Positions 51,776-60,750 of a stretch of DNA of 64,000 bases are shown one piece after another. Origin of the DNA: SHWB01 sp050246875. GTDB taxonomy: Bacteria > Pseudomonadota > Alphaproteobacteria > UBA6615. The DNA lies in contig JBFWVF010000011.1 of the NCBI GenBank assembly GCA_050246875.1, positions 124,001-188,000 of the forward strand, given 5' to 3'. The notes below the pieces were generated by a model. It worked only from the letters and a program-made list of their open reading frames with translations. It did not search any database and was not told the DNA's origin. Every line of letters begins with the position of its first letter. The first letter of the stretch is position 1. Made by a program: the position numbers and the translations under genes.

Positions 51776-53968
51776 GTGGTAGCGGGGGGGCGCTTGCAAA
51801 TCGCGTTGGCGGCGGCACTGCTGGCCCTGTGCGCCGCGCTGGCGGCGAGCGCGCCGGCGGCGGCACAGGCGGCGGCGCGCGACAGCGCCGGCCGCGAGGT
51901 CCTGCTGCAGGCCGACCAGGTGCAGTTCGACGACGCCCTCGGCGTCGCCACGGCGACGGGCAACGTCGAACTGGCGCAGGGCAACCGGGTGCTGATGGCC
52001 GACACCGTCAGCTACAACCAGCGCGCCAACGTCGTCACCGCGTCGGGCAATGTGGTGCTGCTCGAGCCGTCGGGCGAAGTGATGTTCGCCGAATACGCCG
52101 AGATGACCGACGACATGCGCGAGGGCTTCCTGCGCGGCCTGCGCGTGCTGCTGGCCGAGGACGCCCGCCTCGCCGCCGCCGGCGGCGTGCGCCGTGCCGG
52201 CTCCGAGACCGAGCTGTCGCGCGCCGTCTATACGCCCTGCGTCGACTGCAAGGGCCGCGGCGACCGGCCGCTGTGGGAAGTGCGCGCGCGCCGCGTGGTC
52301 CACAACAGCGAGAAGCAGGAGGTCACCTACCACAGCGCCTGGCTGGACATGGCCGGCATACCGGTCATGTGGGTGCCGTACCTGTCGCACCCCGACCCGT
52401 CGGTGAAGCGCCGCACGGGCTTCCTCGCGCCTGTTTACGGCGTCTCCTCGAATGTCGGCACATCGGTGCAGACGCCGTACTTCTGGGCTCTGTCCGAGGA
52501 CAAGGACATCACCTTCGACCCGATCCTGATGGTCGAGCGCGCGCCGTTGCTGACCGGCGAATACCGCCAGGCCTACAACGACGGCGAATTGCGCTTCCGC
52601 CCCAGCGTCGCGCGCGACGGCTTCCAGGGCGGAAGTCAGAAGTTCCGAGGCCACATCGACGGAACGGCGCGGTTCGATGCTTCGGACACCTGGCGCTACG
52701 GCAGCCGCCTGTGGCTGACCTCCGACGATACCTATCTGTCGCGCTACAGCTTTCAGCGTCAGGACATCCTGACCAGCAGGCTCTACGCCGAGGGCTTTCA
52801 CGCCCGCAACTACGCGGTCGCCGAAAGCATCTATTTCCAGGATCTGCGGCCGACCGGCGCCGGCGCCGAAGCACCGTTCGTGATGCCGCGTATGGCCTAC
52901 AGCTTCGTGGGCGAACCGGGCCGCCTCGGCGGGCGGGCCAACTTCGACGCCGACATGCTGGCGTTGACCCGTGTCGACGGCGCCTCCAGCCGGCGCATCT
53001 CGGCGGTCACCGGCTGGCAGATACCGTGGTACAGCCGCTTCGGCTCGATCACGACATTCTCGACCAGCCTGCAAACGGACATCTACAGCGTCGAGCGTGT
53101 CAGCTCGGCGGAACGCGATTCGGAAGGCAACGGCGTCGTCGGCCGCGCCTTCCCCATGGCCGCGCTCGACTGGCGGTTGCCTTTCGTGCGCGATGGCGGC
53201 AACACACGCCAGGTGATCGAGCCCATCGCGGCCTTCGTCGCGGCGCCGTTCAGTGCCAATCCGAGCCGCATTCCCAACGAGGACAGCGCCGACTTCGAGT
53301 TCGACGAAACCAACCTGTTCCGCCCGGGACGGTTCGGCGGACGCGACCGCGTCGAGGAGGGCCAGCACGTCGCTTACGGCGTCCGTACCGGTACATACGG
53401 CGCCCGCGGCGGCCGCACGACATTGTTCATCGGGCAATCCTTCCAGTTCCAGAAGGAATCCAGCCTCGCCGGTGCCTCCGGGCTCGAGGAGGACTTCTCG
53501 GACATCGTCGCGCGGCTCGAAGTGGTACCCAATCGCTATCTCAGCGCCGTCTACAAGACGCGGATCGACGTCGACAGCCAAGACGCGGCGCGCAGCGAAC
53601 TGGCGCTGCGGGCCGGAGGCCGGGCGCTCGCCGTCGACCTGTTCTATTTCTTCTTCAACCAGCAACAGCAATTGCAGACGACCGGCACCCAGCGCCGCAA
53701 CTATGGCGACCGCGAGGAAATAACCGCCCAGTTGAGCTCGCAACTCACCGACCGCTGGAGCGCGTCCATCGACACGCGGCGCGACATCGCCACGGGGGCC
53801 GGTACGATCTCGTGGGGCGGCACCGTTCGCTACGTCTGCGACTGCGCCACCTTCGGCCTCGACTTCCGGCGCGACTTCACCCGCGACCGCGATATCGGGC
53901 CGAACGATTCCATCGTCCTGCGGATGGTGCTGAAAACTCTCGGCGAGTTCGGCGGCAGTGTCCTCTAG
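51776..53968 (+). CDS. lptD: LPS-assembly protein LptD
   Basis: A 730-residue outer-membrane protein inserting lipopolysaccharide into the outer leaflet. A signal peptide (to about AAAQAAARDS), an OstA/LptA-like beta-jellyroll (VLLQADQVQFDDALGVATA, ADTVSYNQRANVVTASGNV), then the barrel from about residue 190 (SAWLDMAGIPVMWVPYLSHPD). Two cysteines sit in YTPCVDCKG and two in RYVCDCATFG near the C-terminus; these may pair like the LptD disulfides of E. coli. The start is a GTG one base after the lptG stop. Confidence 0.93.
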   Translation: MVAGGRLQIALAAALLALCAALAASAPAAAQAAARDSAGREVLLQADQVQFDDALGVATATGNVELAQGNRVLMADTVSYNQRANVVTASGNVVLLEPSGEVMFAEYAEMTDDMREGFLRGLRVLLAEDARLAAAGGVRRAGSETELSRAVYTPCVDCKGRGDRPLWEVRARRVVHNSEKQEVTYHSAWLDMAGIPVMWVPYLSHPDPSVKRRTGFLAPVYGVSSNVGTSVQTPYFWALSEDKDITFDPILMVERAPLLTGEYRQAYNDGELRFRPSVARDGFQGGSQKFRGHIDGTARFDASDTWRYGSRLWLTSDDTYLSRYSFQRQDILTSRLYAEGFHARNYAVAESIYFQDLRPTGAGAEAPFVMPRMAYSFVGEPGRLGGRANFDADMLALTRVDGASSRRISAVTGWQIPWYSRFGSITTFSTSLQTDIYSVERVSSAERDSEGNGVVGRAFPMAALDWRLPFVRDGGNTRQVIEPIAAFVAAPFSANPSRIPNEDSADFEFDETNLFRPGRFGGRDRVEEGQHVAYGVRTGTYGARGGRTTLFIGQSFQFQKESSLAGASGLEEDFSDIVARLEVVPNRYLSAVYKTRIDVDSQDAARSELALRAGGRALAVDLFYFFFNQQQQLQTTGTQRRNYGDREEITAQLSSQLTDRWSASIDTRRDIATGAGTISWGGTVRYVCDCATFGLDFRRDFTRDRDIGPNDSIVLRMVLKTLGEFGGSVL

Positions 53969-54050
53969 ACCCCGCTCCCGGCCCCGACCCTGTTGCCATG
54001 GGCGGGCCAAGTGTGCTGGATGGGGCTGCGGGCAGGAGCGTTGCAGGACA

Positions 54051-55346
54051 ATGGCCATGCGAGGAACAACGGTCCGCCGGACGGGCCTCGCCGCCGCGCT
54101 GGGCGTGGCGATCGCGCTGTGCCTCGCGGTCGCGCAACCGGCCGTCGCGCAGGAAGTCCAGCGCATCGCGGCCGTGGTCAACGACCAGGTGATTTCGATT
54201 TACGACCTGGCGCGGCGTCTCGACCTCGTCATCCGCTCGTCCGGCATGCCGGACAACCCCGAGCAGCGCCGGCGGCTGGCGCCGCAGGTGATGCGCGGCC
54301 TCATCGACGAGACACTGCAGTCGCAGGAGGCCGCGCGGCTGAACATCAACGTCAGCCAGGCCGACGTCGATACCGCGATCGCCCAGATCGAGGCCAACAA
54401 CAAGCTGCCCAAGGGCGGCTTCGGCGACTTCGTGGCCCGGCAGGGCCTCACCATCGACACGGTCATGGCGCAGATCAGGCCCTCGCTCGCCTGGCAGAAG
54501 CTGATCGCCCGTCGCGTCGTTCCGACCATCGATATCGGCGAGGAAGACATCGACGCGGTGCTCGCCCGCATCAAGGAAAAGTCCGGGGGCACCGAATTGC
54601 GGCTGGCCGAAATCGTCCTGCCCATCGACGACCAGGGCCAGGCGCAGGACGTCGTCGACCTTGCCCGCCGGCTGGTGTCCCAGGTCCGCGGCGGCGCGCC
54701 GTTCGCGCCGATCGCCCGCCAGTTCTCGCGCAGCGCCAGCGCGGCGACCGGCGGCGACATTGGCTGGGTCGCGGAGGGCCAGTTGTCGACGGCCGATGCG
54801 ACCGCCGTCAGCGGTCTGAAGCCGGGTGAGGTGGCGGACCCCATCGTCGAGCCCGACGTCATCCGCATCGTCTACCTCATCGAGCGGCGCAGCAGCGGCG
54901 GAGGTGGCGGCGGCGACGCCCGGCTAACGCTGCGCCAGCTTGGCCTGCCGCTCGCGCCCAACGCGACCAAGGCCGACACCGACGTGCAGATCTCGCTCGC
55001 CGCCCAGATCGGCGCCGCCGCCAAGGACTGCGCCGACTTCGCCCGCCTCGCCGCCGAACAGGGATCGCCGCAGCCGGCCGAGCCGATCGAGGTGCGTGCC
55101 GGCGACCTCGCCGACCACCTGCGCGCGGTCATCGACGGCGTGCCGGCGGGCAAGGCGGCACCGCCGGTCGTCGTGCCGGGCTCGGTGCAGGTCATCATGA
55201 TCTGCAGCCGCGAGGCCAACCAGGGTCCGGCGCGCGAGGACATCCGCGAATCGCTGCTGCGCGAGCGCGTCGACATGATGTCGCGGCGCTATCTGCGCGA
55301 CCTGCGCCGCGCCGCCTTCGTCGACGTCCGGGCCTTCCCGGGATGA
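54051..55346 (+). CDS. surA: Periplasmic chaperone / peptidyl-prolyl isomerase SurA
   Basis: A 431-residue exported chaperone for outer-membrane proteins such as LptD. The signal peptide ends about QPAVAQEV. The N-terminal chaperone module has RIAAVVNDQVISIYDLARRL; a parvulin domain follows (LRLAEIVLPI, RQFSRSASAATGGDIGWV). A glycine run SSGGGGGG separates it from a diverged C-terminal part. The ATG at 54051 was taken; a second ATG two codons later has better spacing to AGGAC. The stop overlaps pdxA (ATGA). Confidence 0.92.
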   Translation: MAMRGTTVRRTGLAAALGVAIALCLAVAQPAVAQEVQRIAAVVNDQVISIYDLARRLDLVIRSSGMPDNPEQRRRLAPQVMRGLIDETLQSQEAARLNINVSQADVDTAIAQIEANNKLPKGGFGDFVARQGLTIDTVMAQIRPSLAWQKLIARRVVPTIDIGEEDIDAVLARIKEKSGGTELRLAEIVLPIDDQGQAQDVVDLARRLVSQVRGGAPFAPIARQFSRSASAATGGDIGWVAEGQLSTADATAVSGLKPGEVADPIVEPDVIRIVYLIERRSSGGGGGGDARLTLRQLGLPLAPNATKADTDVQISLAAQIGAAAKDCADFARLAAEQGSPQPAEPIEVRAGDLADHLRAVIDGVPAGKAAPPVVVPGSVQVIMICSREANQGPAREDIRESLLRERVDMMSRRYLRDLRRAAFVDVRAFPG

Positions 55347-56380
55347 ACCCCGCGCCGTCGGTCGAGGCGGCTCCGCCGCTGGCGCTGACGATGGGCGAAC
55401 CGGCCGGCATCGGCGGCGAGATCGCCCTTGCCGCCTGGGCCGGTCGCGGCGAGGACGTGCCGCCCTTCTTCCTGCTCGACGACCCGGCGCGGATGACGCG
55501 TCTCGCCGCCAGCCTCGGCCGGGACGTCCCGGTCCGCGCCATCGCCAGCCCGGCGGAGACGGCGCGCACATGGCCGCAGGCCCTGCCGGTGCTGCCGCTG
55601 GCCGTCCGCGTCGAGGCGACCCCCGGCACGCCCGACCCGGCCAACGCCGCGGCCGTCGTCGGCGCCATCCGCCGCGCCGTTTCGCTGGTGCGCGGCGGCG
55701 AGGCGGCGGCGGTCGTCACCAACCCGATCCACAAGCAGACGCTCTACGGCAGCGGCTTCCGCTTTCCCGGCCATACCGAGTTCCTCGCCGAGCTGACCGG
55801 CACGGCCGCGGCGCCGGTAATGATGCTGGCCGTGCCGGGCCTGCGCGTGGTGCCGGTGACGATCCACATGCCGCTCGCCCAGGCGATCGCGCGCATCGAC
55901 CGTGCCGCCATCGTGCACTGCGGGCGCGTGACGGCGGCGGCGCTGCAACGCGATTTCGCCATCGCCCGGCCGCGCCTCGCCGTGGCCGGGCTCAATCCGC
56001 ATGCCGGCGAAGGCGGCACGCTGGGGCGCGAGGAGACCGACATCATCGCCCCCGCCGTGGCCGAACTGGCCGCTCTCGACATCGAGGCGACGGGGCCGCT
56101 GCCGGCCGACACGCTGTTCCACCCGGAAGCGCGGGCGCGCTGGGACGCCGTCATCTGCATGTACCACGACCAGGCGCTGATCCCGCTCAAGACGGTGGAC
56201 TTCGCCCACGGCGTCAACATCACGCTCGGCCTGCCGATCGTCCGCACCTCACCCGACCACGGCACCGCCTTCGACATCGCCGGGCAGGGCCGCGCCGACC
56301 CGGCGAGCCTCGTTGCCGCGCTGCGGCTGGCCGCCGCGATGGCGGCGCGGCGGCGCGCGAGCCTCGCCACCGCCGCGTGA
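55343..56380 (+). CDS. pdxA: 4-hydroxythreonine-4-phosphate dehydrogenase
   Basis: A 345-residue enzyme of pyridoxal phosphate synthesis, oxidising 4-phosphohydroxy-L-threonine. The motifs are ALTMGEPAGIGGEIALAAW, TNPIHKQTLYGSG, the metal histidines in FPGHTEFLAEL and NPHAGEGGTLGREE, and MYHDQALIPLKTVDF. Start and stop each overlap the neighbours by four bases (surA ATGA; rsmA GTGA). Confidence 0.96.
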   Translation: MNPAPSVEAAPPLALTMGEPAGIGGEIALAAWAGRGEDVPPFFLLDDPARMTRLAASLGRDVPVRAIASPAETARTWPQALPVLPLAVRVEATPGTPDPANAAAVVGAIRRAVSLVRGGEAAAVVTNPIHKQTLYGSGFRFPGHTEFLAELTGTAAAPVMMLAVPGLRVVPVTIHMPLAQAIARIDRAAIVHCGRVTAAALQRDFAIARPRLAVAGLNPHAGEGGTLGREETDIIAPAVAELAALDIEATGPLPADTLFHPEARARWDAVICMYHDQALIPLKTVDFAHGVNITLGLPIVRTSPDHGTAFDIAGQGRADPASLVAALRLAAAMAARRRASLATAA

Positions 56381-57222
56381 GCGACGGCGCGACCCACGCG
56401 GCGCTGGCCGGCTTGCCGCCGCTGCGCGAGGTCATCGCCCGCCACGGCCTCGGCGCGCGCAAGGCGCTCGGCCAGCACTTCCTGCTCGACCTCAACCTCA
56501 CGCGCCGCGTCATGCGCGCCGCCGGGCCGCTTGCCGGGACGAGCGTGGTCGAGATCGGCCCCGGCCCCGGCGGCCTCACGCGCGCACTGCTGGAAAGCGA
56601 TGCCGCCAGCGTCGTCGCCATCGAGCGCGACGGCCGCTGCATCGCCGCGCTGGGCGAACTGGCGGCGGTGGCGGGCGGGCGTCTGCGCGTCGTCGAGGGC
56701 GATGCGCTCGACATCGACGCGGCCGCGCTGGTGCCGGCGCCGCGCCGCATCGTCGCCAACCTGCCCTACAACGTCGCGACACCGCTGCTGCTCGGCTGGC
56801 TCGCCCGCGCCGACGCCTGGGCCGGGTTCACGCTGATGTTCCAGAAGGAAGTCGCCGACCGGCTCGCCGCCCCGCCGCGCACGCCGGCGCGCGGCCGCCT
56901 GTCGATCCTCGCGCAATGGCTGTGCGTCGTCGAACGCTGCTTCGACATCTCGCCTCGCGCCTTCACACCGCCGCCCGCCGTGGTCTCGACCGTCGTCAAC
57001 CTGACGCCGCGCCCGGCGCCGCTGGCGCCGGCTGACATGCGCACGCTCGAGCGCGTCACCGCCGCCGCCTTCGGCCAGCGGCGCAAGATGCTGCGCTCGT
57101 CGCTGGCCTCGCTCGGCGGCTCGGCGTTGCTGGAGAAGGCCGGCGTGCCGGAAACGGCGCGCGCCGAGGAGCTGTCGGTCGAGCAGTTCTGCGCGCTGGC
57201 GCGGGCGCTGGCCGGTCAGTAG
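56377..57222 (+). CDS. rsmA: 16S rRNA (adenine(1518)-N(6)/adenine(1519)-N(6))-dimethyltransferase
   Basis: A 281-residue methyltransferase that dimethylates two adenines near the 3' end of 16S rRNA (KsgA). GARKALGQHFLLD precedes the SAM motif EIGPGPGGLTRALLE; the catalytic NLPYNVATPLLL motif is intact. The start is a GTG overlapping the pdxA stop. The 3' end overlaps the convergent gmk by seven bases. Confidence 0.96.
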   Translation: MSDGATHAALAGLPPLREVIARHGLGARKALGQHFLLDLNLTRRVMRAAGPLAGTSVVEIGPGPGGLTRALLESDAASVVAIERDGRCIAALGELAAVAGGRLRVVEGDALDIDAAALVPAPRRIVANLPYNVATPLLLGWLARADAWAGFTLMFQKEVADRLAAPPRTPARGRLSILAQWLCVVERCFDISPRAFTPPPAVVSTVVNLTPRPAPLAPADMRTLERVTAAAFGQRRKMLRSSLASLGGSALLEKAGVPETARAEELSVEQFCALARALAGQ

Positions 57223-57884
57223 CCCTGCCGCAGCCGGGTGACGAAGTTGGACAGGCCGATCTGCCTTCCCGTCCGCAGGCGTTCGGCCTGCAGGATCGCC
57301 GAGACCTGGGCGACGCTCTCGGCGAAGTCGACGTTGACGACGACATAGTCGTAGGCGTCCCAGTGGCTCATCTCGTCCGGCGCGCGGGCCATGCGGCGGG
57401 CGATGGTTTCCTCGCTGTCGCGCGCGCGGGTCTTGAGCCGCCGTTCGAGATCGGCCGTCGACGGCGGCAGGATGAAGACGCTGACGAGATCGTCGCGCGC
57501 CGCCTCGCGCAGTTGCTGCGTGCCCTGCCAGTCGATGTCGAACAGCACGTCGCGGCCCTCGTCGAGGGCGCGCATCACCGGCCCGCGCGGTGTGCCGTAG
57601 TAGTGGTCGAAGACCTTGGCGTGCTCCAGCAGCTCGCCGCGATTGACCATCAGGTCGAACTCGACGCGCTCGATGAAGCGGTAGTGCACGCCGTCGACCT
57701 CGCCCGGCCGCTTCGGCCGCGTCGTCACCGACACCGACAGGTCGAGCGCGCGCTCGCGTTCCAGCAGGGCGCGGCTGATCGATGTCTTGCCGGCGCCCGA
57801 GGGCGACGACAGCACGAACATCATGCCGCGGCGGCGGATCGACAACGGATCGTCGCTGGTCCTTCGGGATGCCGGCTCGGCCAT
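57216..57884 (-). CDS. gmk: Guanylate kinase
   Basis: A 222-residue enzyme phosphorylating GMP to GDP. The P-loop is in LSSPSGAGKTSISRALL; SVSVTTRPKRPGEVDGVHY and DVLFDIDWQGTQQLRE are typical. The first 20 residues before the P-loop are a short non-conserved extension; the ATG at 57884 is the best start. yicC lies five bases upstream in the same direction. Confidence 0.96.
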   Translation of the reverse strand: MAEPASRRTSDDPLSIRRRGMMFVLSSPSGAGKTSISRALLERERALDLSVSVTTRPKRPGEVDGVHYRFIERVEFDLMVNRGELLEHAKVFDHYYGTPRGPVMRALDEGRDVLFDIDWQGTQQLREAARDDLVSVFILPPSTADLERRLKTRARDSEETIARRMARAPDEMSHWDAYDYVVVNVDFAESVAQVSAILQAERLRTGRQIGLSNFVTRLRQGY

Positions 57885-57889
57885 GCGCG

Positions 57890-58777
57890 TCACTCGATGT
57901 TCTGGATCTGCTCGCGGAACTGCTCGACCGCCGCCTTGAGGTCGAGCCCGGCGCGCGTCAGCGCCATGCCGGTGGCCTTCGAGCACACCGTGTTGGCCTC
58001 GCGGGTGAATTCCTGGCACAGGAAGTCGAGGCGGCGGCCCACCGCCACGCCCTCGGCGAGAAGCGCGCGCGCCTGCTCGAGATGCGCGCCGAGGCGGTCG
58101 AGTTCCTCGCGCACGTCGGTGCGTGTGACGAGGATCGCCAGCTCGCCGGCCAGCCGGTCCTCCGGCAGCGGCGGATCGGCGGCGATCAGTTCGGCGAGCT
58201 GCGCCGCGAGACGCGCCCGCAGCGCCTCGGGCTGCGCCTCGGCGCTGGCGGCGGCCTCGTCGACCAGCACGGCGATGCGGTCGAGCAGGCCGCCGAGCAC
58301 GGCGGCAAGCCGCGCGCCTTCCTCGGCACGCGCCGCGACGAGCGCGTCGAGGGCACCGGCGAGCGTCGCTTCCATCGCCGTCGTGCGCGCCGCCAGCGCG
58401 GCCTCGTCCTCGACCTCGTCGGCGGCCTCGACGACGCCGCGCACGGCCAGCAGGCCCTCCAGGGCCGGCGGCCCGGCGGCGACGCGGCCGGCGAGCGAGG
58501 CGTGCAGCGCCAGCAGCTCGTCGAGCAGGGCGCGGTTGATGCGCAGGTTGGCGACAGGGGCGACGCGGTCGACCGACAGCGTCGCCTGCACGTTGCCGCG
58601 CACCAGCCGCTTGCCGATCGCGGCGCGCGCAACGGCCTCGAGACGGTCGTAGCCGGCGGGCACGCGCACGCGCGCTTCGAGGGCGCGCCCGTTGACGCTC
58701 TTCAGCTCCCAGGCCCAGGCGGTGCGCTCGTCGTGCCCCCCCGCGCGAGCGAAGCCGGTCATGGAAGAAAGCGCCAC
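57890..58777 (-). CDS. yicC: YicC/YloC family endoribonuclease
   Basis: A 295-residue protein beginning (M)ALSSMTGFARAGG, with LKSVNGRALEARVRVP early and the C-terminal RRLDFLCQEFTREANTVCSKA that defines the family. E. coli YicC is an endoribonuclease that helps decay of the small RNA RyhB. A GTG at 58777 is used as start because the family usually has five or so residues before SMTGFA. gmk follows, as in most proteobacteria. Confidence 0.92.
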   Translation of the reverse strand: MALSSMTGFARAGGHDERTAWAWELKSVNGRALEARVRVPAGYDRLEAVARAAIGKRLVRGNVQATLSVDRVAPVANLRINRALLDELLALHASLAGRVAAGPPALEGLLAVRGVVEAADEVEDEAALAARTTAMEATLAGALDALVAARAEEGARLAAVLGGLLDRIAVLVDEAAASAEAQPEALRARLAAQLAELIAADPPLPEDRLAGELAILVTRTDVREELDRLGAHLEQARALLAEGVAVGRRLDFLCQEFTREANTVCSKATGMALTRAGLDLKAAVEQFREQIQNIE

Positions 58778-58865
58778 CGGCCCCTCGCCCCTCGCCCGAA
58801 TTCCCGCCCGGCCTTATAGCTTGCGGCCGGCGCCGCCAACAAGGCGAGCGGCCGGAGGAGCGACC

Positions 58866-59672
58866 ATGCGCGATCCCCGTTCGATCCTCGTCACCGGCGC
58901 CTCGGCGGGCATCGGCGCCACCCTCGCGCGGGCCTATGCCGCGCCGGGCCGCACGCTGTTTCTCGGCGGCCGCGACGCGGCGCGGCTGGGCGATGTCGCC
59001 GATGCCTGCCGCGCGCGCGGCGCCGCCGTGCATACCGCCGCCCTCGACGTGCGCGACGCCGCCGCGATGGCCGGCTGGATCGCCGCGGCCGATGCGATCG
59101 CCCCGCTCGACCTCGTCGTCGCCAACGCCGGCGTGTCGGCCGGAACCGGCAGCGGCGGAGAACCCGCCGGCCAGGCCCGCGAGATCTTCGCGGTCAATCT
59201 CGACGGCGCCGTCAACACGGTGCTGCCGGCGCTCGCGGCGATGCTGGCGCGCCCACGCCCTGCCGGCGGCGGCCCGCGCGGCCAGATCGCGCTGGTGGCG
59301 AGCCTCGCCGGCTTTCGCGGCTTCGCCGGCGCGCCCGCCTACTGCGCCAGCAAGGCGGCACTGCGAAGCTGGGGCGAGGGCCTGCGCGCGCTGCACCGCG
59401 GCGACGGCATCGAGGTCGCGGTCGTCTGCCCCGGCTTCGTCCGCACGGCGATGACGCGGGGCAACGACTTTCCCATGCCGTTCCTGATGGACGCCGGGCG
59501 CGCCGCCGGCCTCATCCGGCGCGGCCTCGCCGCCGGCCGCGGCCGCGTCGCCTTTCCGTGGCCACTCTACTGGGGCGTCCTGCTGCTCGCCGGCCTGCCC
59601 GACTGGCTCGCCGGCCGCATCGCCGCCGGCGCGCCGCGCAAGCCGGCGCGGCGCGGCGGCGGGGCCGCCTAG
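58866..59672 (+). CDS. Short-chain dehydrogenase/reductase
   Basis: A 268-residue classical SDR. It has the cofactor motif VTGASAGIGATLARAY, NAG in VVANAGVSAG, the active serine in LVASLAGFRG and the YxxxK in AYCASKAALRSWG. A hydrophobic C-terminal stretch (PLYWGVLLLAGLPDWLAG) may associate with membrane. The substrate is unknown; several such reductases act in lipid metabolism. GGAGGAG lies just before the ATG. The stop shares a CTAG with the convergent mltG. Confidence 0.9.
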   Translation: MRDPRSILVTGASAGIGATLARAYAAPGRTLFLGGRDAARLGDVADACRARGAAVHTAALDVRDAAAMAGWIAAADAIAPLDLVVANAGVSAGTGSGGEPAGQAREIFAVNLDGAVNTVLPALAAMLARPRPAGGGPRGQIALVASLAGFRGFAGAPAYCASKAALRSWGEGLRALHRGDGIEVAVVCPGFVRTAMTRGNDFPMPFLMDAGRAAGLIRRGLAAGRGRVAFPWPLYWGVLLLAGLPDWLAGRIAAGAPRKPARRGGGAA

Positions 59673-60724
59673 CGCGCGCCGTCGTCCTCCGCATCCTGCT
59701 TGCGCTGCCAGCGGCGATATTTCGCGACGTTGCGGTTGTGCTCGGCCAGCGTTTCGGCGAAGGCATGGCCGCCCGTGCCGTCGGCGACGAAGTAGAGATC
59801 GTTCGTCGTCGCCGGATCGAGCACGGCGGCGATCGCGGCGCGGCCGGGGTTGGCGATGGGGCCGGGCGGCAGGCCGTCGCTGGCATAGGTGTTCCACGGG
59901 CTCGCCACCGCGAGGTCGGCGCGCGTCAGCGGCCGGTCGAGCGGCGTGCCGTCGCGCTCCAGCGCGTAAACCACGGTAGGGTCCGACTGCAGGCGCATGC
60001 CCTTGCGCAGGCGGTTGAGAAAGACGGCGGCGACGCGCGGCCGTTCCGCGGCCAGCGCCGTCTCCTTCTCGACGATCGAGGCAAGCACGAGGGCCTCCCC
60101 GGCGCTCGCCAGCGGCAGGCCGGGCGCCCGCGACGACCACGCCGCCGCCAGCGCCTCGTCCATCGCGTGCGTCATGCGCGCCACGAGGTCGGCCCGGCGG
60201 TCGCCGCGGCTGAAATGCCAGGTCTCCGGCAGCAGGCGCCCCTCGCCCGGCGCGTCGACCGGCAATTCGCCGTCGAGGGCCGGTGCGGCGCGAACGAGCG
60301 CCAGCACCTCGGCGGTGCGTAACCCCTCGGGTATCGTCAGGCGATGGACGACGGTGCGGCCGCTGCGCAGCAGGGCGGCGACCGCCGCCGGGCTCGCCGC
60401 CGCCGGCACCTCGTACTCGCCGGCACGCAGCGGCCCGGCCTCGCGCGTCAGCCGCACGCCGAGCGCGAACAGCCGGCCCTCGGACAGGACGCCGGCGGCC
60501 TCGAGACGCTCGCCGATGGCGGTGACGCCCGCGCCCTGGGGGACGACGATGGTCCGGGTCGACGCCAGCGGCCCCGCGCCCTGCCACCAGGCGTGCCCCC
60601 ACCACGCCGCGGCGACGACCGCGAGCACCAGCGCGACGAGGATGGCGAGCAGCAGGCCGGCGAGGCGGCGCAGCACGCTCCGGCGCGCGGGCCGGGGCGC
60701 GGGCGCTGTCGGGGTGTCGGTCAC
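59669..60724 (-). CDS. mltG: Endolytic murein transglycosylase MltG
   Basis: A 351-residue inner-membrane enzyme (YceG family) cutting nascent peptidoglycan strands. A basic, proline-rich cytoplasmic start is followed by one membrane helix (about residues 20-42), a LysM-like part (VVPQGAGVTAIGERLEAAGV), and the catalytic domain with the glutamate in LASIVEKETALAAERP, LQSDPTVVYAL, and SPWNTYASDGLPPGPIANPG. The start is a GTG at 60724. It follows fabF by 26 bases. Confidence 0.94.
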   Translation of the reverse strand: MTDTPTAPAPRPARRSVLRRLAGLLLAILVALVLAVVAAAWWGHAWWQGAGPLASTRTIVVPQGAGVTAIGERLEAAGVLSEGRLFALGVRLTREAGPLRAGEYEVPAAASPAAVAALLRSGRTVVHRLTIPEGLRTAEVLALVRAAPALDGELPVDAPGEGRLLPETWHFSRGDRRADLVARMTHAMDEALAAAWSSRAPGLPLASAGEALVLASIVEKETALAAERPRVAAVFLNRLRKGMRLQSDPTVVYALERDGTPLDRPLTRADLAVASPWNTYASDGLPPGPIANPGRAAIAAVLDPATTNDLYFVADGTGGHAFAETLAEHNRNVAKYRRWQRKQDAEDDGAR

Positions 60725-60750
60725 GGCGGGCGCGCCCGGGGCCGGGCGCG

